From NCBI GenBank assembly GCA_014621425.1, contig JAANBB010000079.1, forward strand, positions 1-64,000: a stretch of DNA of 64,000 bases, in the 5' to 3' direction. Position 1 is the first letter of the stretch, and every line of letters starts with the position of its first letter. The stretch is from Cylindrodendrum hubeiense. Its lineage: Eukaryota; Ascomycota; Sordariomycetes; Hypocreales; Nectriaceae. This document shows, piece by piece, positions 58,850-64,000 of the stretch. The notes under the pieces are model-generated. The model saw only the letters and a program-made list of their open reading frames with translations. It was not told the DNA's origin and did no database searches. A program made the position numbers and the translations under genes.

Positions 58850-59100
58850 GGCTGCTGGTAGGAGATGCGGATGATGATCGAGTCTGGGAAATGAGGAAGA
58901 GGAGCAGATTAAAACTTCCCGTTCAGCACAGCACCACACTGACCATCCTGTTCACGGTTGGTAAGATTACGACCGAATGGCGTGAACTTCTTGCTGACGT
59001 CGGCGGGGTTCCTTTCACGCAACTGATGCCCACTTGAATGATCAGCACCCTGGAATTATGACGTCGACCACAGTCTGCCAAGAAGCTCTGCGGTCCCATT

Positions 59101-59457
59101 TCAGGCTAGACCCAATCCATACGAGGCATTGGCTTGGCTGATACCTTGATGGGGATGAATGACATGACGGCGTCGCTCTACATCCAGCATACGAAGGCCT
59201 TCCAATACCTTATCCATGTGTTCGTCGTCGAGAAGCAGGATATCACCGAAGACTTGATCAAAATAATATAGAAAATCTTCACCAAGGGTGTCCCAATTGT
59301 CGAGCCAGACATGCCAGATGTGCCCCCAGAGAAGTACGGAGGGATTTATCGAATAGTGACTGTTGGTGCCGGAATACCGAATTTCACAGTGCAAAGCTTC
59401 GTTCCAGCCAAAGGTCAGAAACGCGCATGGCCTAAATTTTAGCACATCTGAGCCCAT
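59101..59457 (-). CDS. Hypothetical ORF, 118 aa, probably a fragment
   Basis: Starts at ATG 59457, but the first about 10 codons lie inside the AT-rich degenerate repeat at 59431-59538, so the true start may be lost. The body is natural-looking and rich in W, D and H (WGHIWHVWLDNWDTLGEDF). No family was recognised. It could be the remains of a larger gene. Confidence 0.3.
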   Translation of the reverse strand: MGSDVLKFRPCAFLTFGWNEALHCEIRYSGTNSHYSINPSVLLWGHIWHVWLDNWDTLGEDFLYYFDQVFGDILLLDDEHMDKVLEGLRMLDVERRRHVIHPHQGISQANASYGLGLA

Positions 59458-59538
59458 AATTTTTAGTGCATACAGCCCCTAATCCTTAGTGACTAACCCC
59501 TAAATATTAACACTTAGCCCCTAATATTTAGTATATCC
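59431..59538. repeat. Degenerate tandem repeat, about five 20-23 bp units
   Basis: The units follow a pattern like gcccctaatatttagtgcata: cctaaattttagcacatctga, gcccataatttttagtgca, gcccctaatccttagtgac, cccctaaatattaacactta and gcccctaatatttagtat. The pattern is clear, though copies differ. It overlaps the start of the hypothetical ORF. Confidence 0.6.
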
Positions 59539-59732
59539 AAACCGTGAAGCAAAATCAAGAGAAATTTGCAGTCAAAAGATATCATCTCTGCATTCTAACG
59601 ATACATAAATCAATAAATCTCATGTTAAAAATAAAGACCCATTTATATCAACAAAAGCCACCAATTTCATAGCGCTTTTTGTCGTCTCCAGTGGCGTGTT
59701 CCTTACTTATACTCGCCTTTTCCGGGGCTCTC

Positions 59733-59752
59733 AACCGAACCGAACCGAACCG
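59733..59752 (+). repeat. (aaccg)4 microsatellite upstream of the DHA2 gene
   Basis: Four perfect aaccg units at 59733-59752, about 125 bp before ATG 59876, within the likely promoter or leader. Confidence 0.85.
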
Positions 59753-59875
59753 AGCCTGTCGCATCCCTGTACAAATTGTCCATGAAGGAAAGACCAAAAA
59801 GAAATCTACATCTTCTTTTCTGCAACTTTTGAAGTTTGTATTCTTGGTACAACTCTCTCCCTGACGAACGGGATT

Positions 59876-61642
59876 ATGTCAAGCCTCTCGAAGACTCAGT
59901 CGGTGGAAAAAGACACAGTAGGCCCTGACGCTGCCGCCAGCATCCATGATGAGGAGTCCTCCGGGGCCAGCCTTGCCCTCGAACACGTCCAGACCGGCAC
60001 GTCATACAAACCGCCTGTGATGAAAAAATGGCATCGACGTCTGGTGATGCTTTCTTTGTGTCTGACTTTGTTTCTCGGGGCCCTTGACATCACCATCATT
60101 GCTACTGCGCTGCCAACCATCGCCGAACAATTGCATGTCACCGCCCAAGAATATGCGTGGATCGGAAGCGGGTACACACTCTCCACCACGGCATCGACCC
60201 CGGTCTGGGCCAAACTATCTGACATCTTCGGCCGCAAGGCAACGATTATGACTACTACTGCGATCTTCATGATAGGAAGTCTTATTTGCGCGCTTGCGAA
60301 TTCCAGCACCATGCTCATCGCCGGGAGAGTAGTGCAAGGACTTGGAGGTGGTGGCTCTATGGTACTTGTCACGATCATCATTGGAGATCTCTTCAGTCTG
60401 GCGGACCGAGCTAAATACTATGGTCTAACTGGTATTGTTTTTGGCATCGCGAGTGCTGTTGGTCCTGTTCTGGGTGGCGTCTTCACCCAGGCCGTGAATT
60501 GGAGATGGTGCTGTAAGTAACACTCGCTGCTCCAAACTTCTACCTTTTGAGGCTGACATAATAATCCAGTCTACATCAATCTTCCATTTGATGGTATCGC
60601 CCTGATTGTTCTCTTCTTTGCCCTTAAAGTCGAGACTAAAAAGGAACCTGTCATTGAAGGACTGCGCACTCTAGACTGGACGGGCTTTGCCTTGATCATC
60701 GGGGGCACAATTTGCTTTCTCTATGGGCTCGAAGCCGGCTCTGGTGGCTTAGCACCATGGGGCTCGGCCAAAGTCATCTGTCTTATCGTGTTCGGGCTTC
60801 TCATTCTCGCCTTGTTCATGGTGTGGGAGGCCAAATATGCCAAGAATCCCGTCATTCCCATTCGAATCTTCCAAAAGACAACCAACATTGCATCCTTCGC
60901 AGTTTCATGCCTCCACTCTTTTATATTCATCTCATACGACTTCTTCCTACCTCTTTACTTCCAGGTAATTCTAGGATTCAAGCCGATCATCTCAGGTGTT
61001 ACTCTTTTCGCGCTAATCCTTCCGCTGTCGGTTCTGACATTGATTGGGGGCTTAATCACACGGAAAACCGGCAATTTCGTCATCATCATCATAGCCGGAA
61101 CAGTTCTTATGACATTGGGCAACGGTCTTTTTATCAGTCTTGGTGTCAGCACGAACTGGCCCAAGATAATCATATTTCAAATGCTCGCAGGAAGTGGAGC
61201 AGGTGTACTCTTCCAGAGTCCGATGATCGCCTTGCAAAGTCATCTGCATCACAGGGATATGGCTGCGGCCATGTCGGCGTACAGTTTTCTCCGCAATCTT
61301 TTCACATCGATCTCAATTGTGATTGGAACTGTCTTGATCCATCGGTCTATCGGCAGTGGCAGCTTGACAACGATCCATGGAGGGGGAGAAAGGACCGATA
61401 AAGAGAAATATGTGAAAGCACTGCATATAATGTGGAGCTTTTACACTGCCATCGCTGGTTTGATGATAGTGGCCGCGTGTTTCATCAAGCAGACACCTAC
61501 CAAAAAGCAGTCTAGTGACGTGCTCACTAGCAGCCCTAGACTAGAAGCAGGAAACACAAAGTCGGAGGTCGAAGCACCGGATTCCAAAATGAGCGAGGTT
61601 CCAAGAGAAAAACAGGATTCTGCATGGAGTGGTGCAGTATAG
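59876..61642 (+). CDS. MFS exporter, DHA2 (14-helix) drug:H+ antiporter family
   Basis: Exons are 59876-60512 and 60570-61642 (57-bp intron), giving 569 aa. The first helix region has LFLGALDITIIATALPTIAE, the DHA2 motif D1 area, followed by WIGSGYTLSTTASTPVWAKL and motif A-like SDIFGRKATIM. RVVQGLGGGGSMVLVTIIIG and the AVGPVLGGVFTQ antiporter motif C are present. About 14 membrane segments are visible. The C-terminal tail is polar with many S, T and K. By family knowledge it exports drugs or fungal metabolites; substrate unknown. The DHA2 class is often cluster-linked, but no biosynthetic partner is in reach here. Confidence 0.9.
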
Positions 61643-62261
61643 ACTTTATAGACTTGCAGATACATTCGGCGGAATACATCAAGAATGGCCAATATGCTAC
61701 GCGACGTGCATTATTTGGCTTTCGTTCGTTCCCCAAGTGTGCCGCATCAGCTGATATCTCTCACACCCTTCCCCATAATCGCGGCCCTTAATGTCAGCCT
61801 TATTTCGGTCACCTGTCAGTTGCCGGCACCGAAAAGCACGTGTCGGCCCCAGGTCGCGTGGTGATGGTCACCAGGCGCCGGGTTCTGACGTGGGTCAAAC
61901 CCCGCGACGTGGCTAACGGCCAGGATGATGGGAACTCAGCTTTGCAGAATGGTCCTTGAACTAATTAACCGGGGCAATCATAGGCCTTGTTTCCCTCTGC
62001 AAACCACCGAGTACAACGTTTCTAATCGCGCCGACTCTCGGTGAAACTTGGAAAAGCCGGGGTACCCCGGTCATGGTCCTGCTAAATCTAACGCGGGGAG
62101 GATTCGCAGGATCGGGAGACAATGTATCAGCGAGAGCGAGATCGCCCAGAAACGCTTGTGATACCCCCTAAATGGTCATGGGCTTTCAGTTTAGCTATTA
62201 AATAATGCACTGATCGCCTCCTCCCAGTGTGCTAATTTAGAGACAGCCGTCATTACCAACA
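61643..62261. other. Intergenic region holding the amylase promoter
   Basis: 619 bp with at least five CreA-like SYGGRG hexamers: 61900-61905 (minus), 61969-61974, 62057-62062 with its mirror at 62065-62070, and 62093-62098. A TATA-like tattaaataatg lies about 60 bp before ATG 62262. I found no clear AmyR site (CGG-N8-CGG or AGG). Confidence 0.55.
62057..62070. promoter_or_regulatory. Perfect 14-bp palindrome ccggggtaccccgg: paired CreA-like sites
   Basis: CCGGGG fits the CreA consensus SYGGRG on both strands, with two bases between. It lies about 190 bp before the amylase ATG. Carbon-catabolite repression through paired CreA sites is established for fungal amylases. The motif match is direct; function is inferred. 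Confidence 0.55.
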
Positions 62262-63941
62262 ATGAAGCTTGCCAACATGAAGCTCTCTATACCAGCTGTC
62301 CTTGCAGGCGCGGCATCCTTTGTTGCTGCACTATCTGCGGATGAGTGGTCGAAACAGAGTGTTTATCAAGTCCTCACCGACAGGTTTGCGCGGACTGATG
62401 GAAGTGTCAGCGCTGCATGCGATGCTTCTGCAGCACAGTACTGTGGGGGATCCTTTTCGGGGCTTACCAAAAAGCTGGATTACATCCAGGCTATGGGTTT
62501 TACAGCCATTTGGATCTCCCCTATCGTTGCCAACATTGAGGTACCTAGCAACTCAGGTTGGGGGTAAGAAACCCATTAAAACAACTTTCCATATTGGTCT
62601 AAGAGACTGACTCAATTTTCTCCAGCCAAGCATACCATGGCTTCTGGGCTCAGAAGATCTGGTCCATTAATAACCGATTTGGCACCGCAGATGATCTGAA
62701 GGAATTGTCACAGGCCCTTCATGACAGGGGAATGGTAAGTCCAGCACTGGCATTAGACCCTTACTGTACTGACAATATCTAGTACTTGATGGTAGATATC
62801 GTCACCAACCACATGGGCTACAACGGGTGCGGTAACTGTGTCGACTATAGCACCTTCGATGCATTCTCTGATGTTCGTTATTCCGCTACCGGATCTTCTA
62901 TTTGTTTTTATGTGCTAACTCATCTTTCAGTCCTCTTACTTCCACGATTTCTGCTTGATCGACTACAGCGACGAATGGTCAAGCAACATACAAACGTGCT
63001 GGGAAGGAGATAATACTATCAGTCTACCTGATATTCGGACTGAAGATGGCGACGTCCGTAGTATTTGGTTCGACTGGATCGAGCAGATTGTTTCCAACTA
63101 CTCCATTGATGGTCTACGAATCGACAGTGCCAAGCATATTGAGAAGTCCTTCCATGCGCCCTTCGAGGAAGCAGCTGGGGTCTACACGATTGGAGAAGTG
63201 CTTAACGGCGATCCCTCTTTCACGTTCCCATATCAAGACGAGATGAGTGGTGTTTTGAACTACCCCATGTACTATTGGCTCAAGAGGGCCTTCGGCAGCA
63301 CTAGTGGTGACTTTACCGAGCTTGCTACTGGCATTGAACGTGTCAAGAACGAGGCTGTCAACTCAAGCCTCTTGGGAACTTTCATGGAGAACCACGATCA
63401 GGATCGATTTCCTTCAATTACTAGCGATACTGCTCTCAACAGAAACGCCATCGCCTTCACCATTCTTCAAGACGGAATTCCCATCATCTTCCAGGGCCAA
63501 GAGCAGTTTTACTCCGGCAATGACCAAACTGGCCGTGCTGCTGTGTGGCTTTCGGGCTTCAACACCTCTAACCAGTGGTACAAGCTTATCGCAAGCTTGA
63601 ATCAAATCCGCAACCAGGCAATCTACAAGGGCAGCTCCTATGTCACATACAAGGCCTGGCTGCCATACACCGATACCTCGACCATCGTGATGCGGAAGGG
63701 CTTTGATGGGAATCAGATCATTTCTGTCCTGAGCAAGACCGGAGCCTCTGCTGCAGACAAGACGCTATCTTTGACAAAGTCTGTGACTGGCTTTACTGCT
63801 AACCAGAATGTTGTTGAGATTTTGACCTGCAAGACCTCGACCACTGACTCTAGTGGAAGCTTGAGTGTGACTATTAGCCAGGGGAAGCCTCTTGTATTCT
63901 ACCCCAAGAGCCAAATATCCGGTAGTGATATTTGCGCTTAG
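62262..63941 (+). CDS. Secreted alpha-amylase, GH13 (Taka-amylase type)
   Basis: Exons are 62262-62563, 62626-62734, 62783-62872 and 62931-63941, giving 503 aa; introns of 62, 48 and 58 bp close in frame. ATG 62262 has a second in-frame ATG at 62277; the latter gives the tighter signal peptide [18 protein letters not shown]. The barrel reads [13 protein letters not shown], then [10 protein letters not shown] (region I). The catalytic triad is Asp232 in [10 protein letters not shown], Glu256 in TIGEVL and Asp323 in MENHDQDR. The length matches fungal A-type amylases without a starch-binding domain. It hydrolyses internal alpha-1,4 links of starch outside the cell. CreA-like sites upstream fit glucose repression. 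Confidence 0.93.
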
Positions 63942-64000
63942 AGCTACGGCTTCGATTCATTCAGACATTTGAAATCGAGTTAAATCCATTAAATGTTCAA

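Noticed and set aside
1..64000. Secondary-metabolite gene cluster
   Set aside because: An FAD oxidase, methyltransferase, MFS exporters and a Zn2Cys6 gene are present, but they are far apart and no polyketide synthase, NRPS, terpene cyclase or DMAT synthase was found.
1..64000. tRNA genes, rRNA, CRISPR arrays or bacterial-type operons
   Set aside because: I looked for B-box-like ggttcgaatc words and for spaced identical repeats and found none that fit. The gene structure is eukaryotic.

Overview
This window reads as a filamentous ascomycete (Pezizomycotina) chromosome. Genes are split by short GT-AG introns, mostly 40-80 bp, and intergenic regions are long. The gene families are typical of moulds: Zn2Cys6 regulators, Dal5-type and monocarboxylate-type MFS carriers, a berberine-bridge-type oxidase, tannase, a Taka-amylase-type amylase, a HeLo-NACHT-ankyrin NLR and PTH11/rhodopsin-type membrane proteins. 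The overall flavour suggests Eurotiales (Aspergillus/Penicillium/Talaromyces), but that is an inference. Exon structures below were built by eye from splice motifs and checked for frame closure.

Layout. 1-11 kb (all minus strand) is an accessory 'self/non-self' type block: an NLR-like HeLo-NACHT-ANK gene with a frameshift, a kinase-linker-VWA protein, a CorA-like membrane protein and a small conserved-tail protein. 11-14 kb is gene-poor. 14-27.5 kb holds a GH5 glucanase, a Dal5-family MFS carrier, a secreted intradiol-dioxygenase-like protein, a monocarboxylate-type MFS carrier, a methyltransferase and an SGNH hydrolase interrupted by an in-frame TAG. 30-35 kb has a second Dal5-family MFS carrier and a RecQ helicase. 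35-40 kb is AT-rich, with relics of a repeat family around an ankyrin protein and an aldo-keto reductase stump.

41-49.4 kb carries a Zn2Cys6 regulator with two in-frame TAG codons, a tannase/feruloyl esterase with a 14-bp minisatellite in its leader, and a zinc-type alcohol dehydrogenase. 50-57 kb holds a transposon-derived coding relic, a lactonase/muconate-cyclase-like beta-propeller protein, a clearly dead rhodopsin-domain gene and a bicovalent-FAD oxidase. 57-64 kb has an SMI1/KNR4 protein, a DHA2 MFS exporter and an alpha-amylase with CreA-like sites upstream.

How they work together. I see no classical secondary-metabolite cluster, because no synthase backbone gene is present. Secreted carbohydrate- and phenolic-ester-degrading enzymes (GH5, tannase, amylase) and aromatic-catabolism relatives (intradiol dioxygenase, muconate-cyclase-like protein) lie among transporters, which suits a saprotroph or plant-associated fungus. 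The most notable theme is decay: five loci (NLR, SGNH hydrolase, Zn2Cys6 factor, rhodopsin-type protein, aldo-keto reductase) carry disabling changes beside otherwise well-preserved exons.
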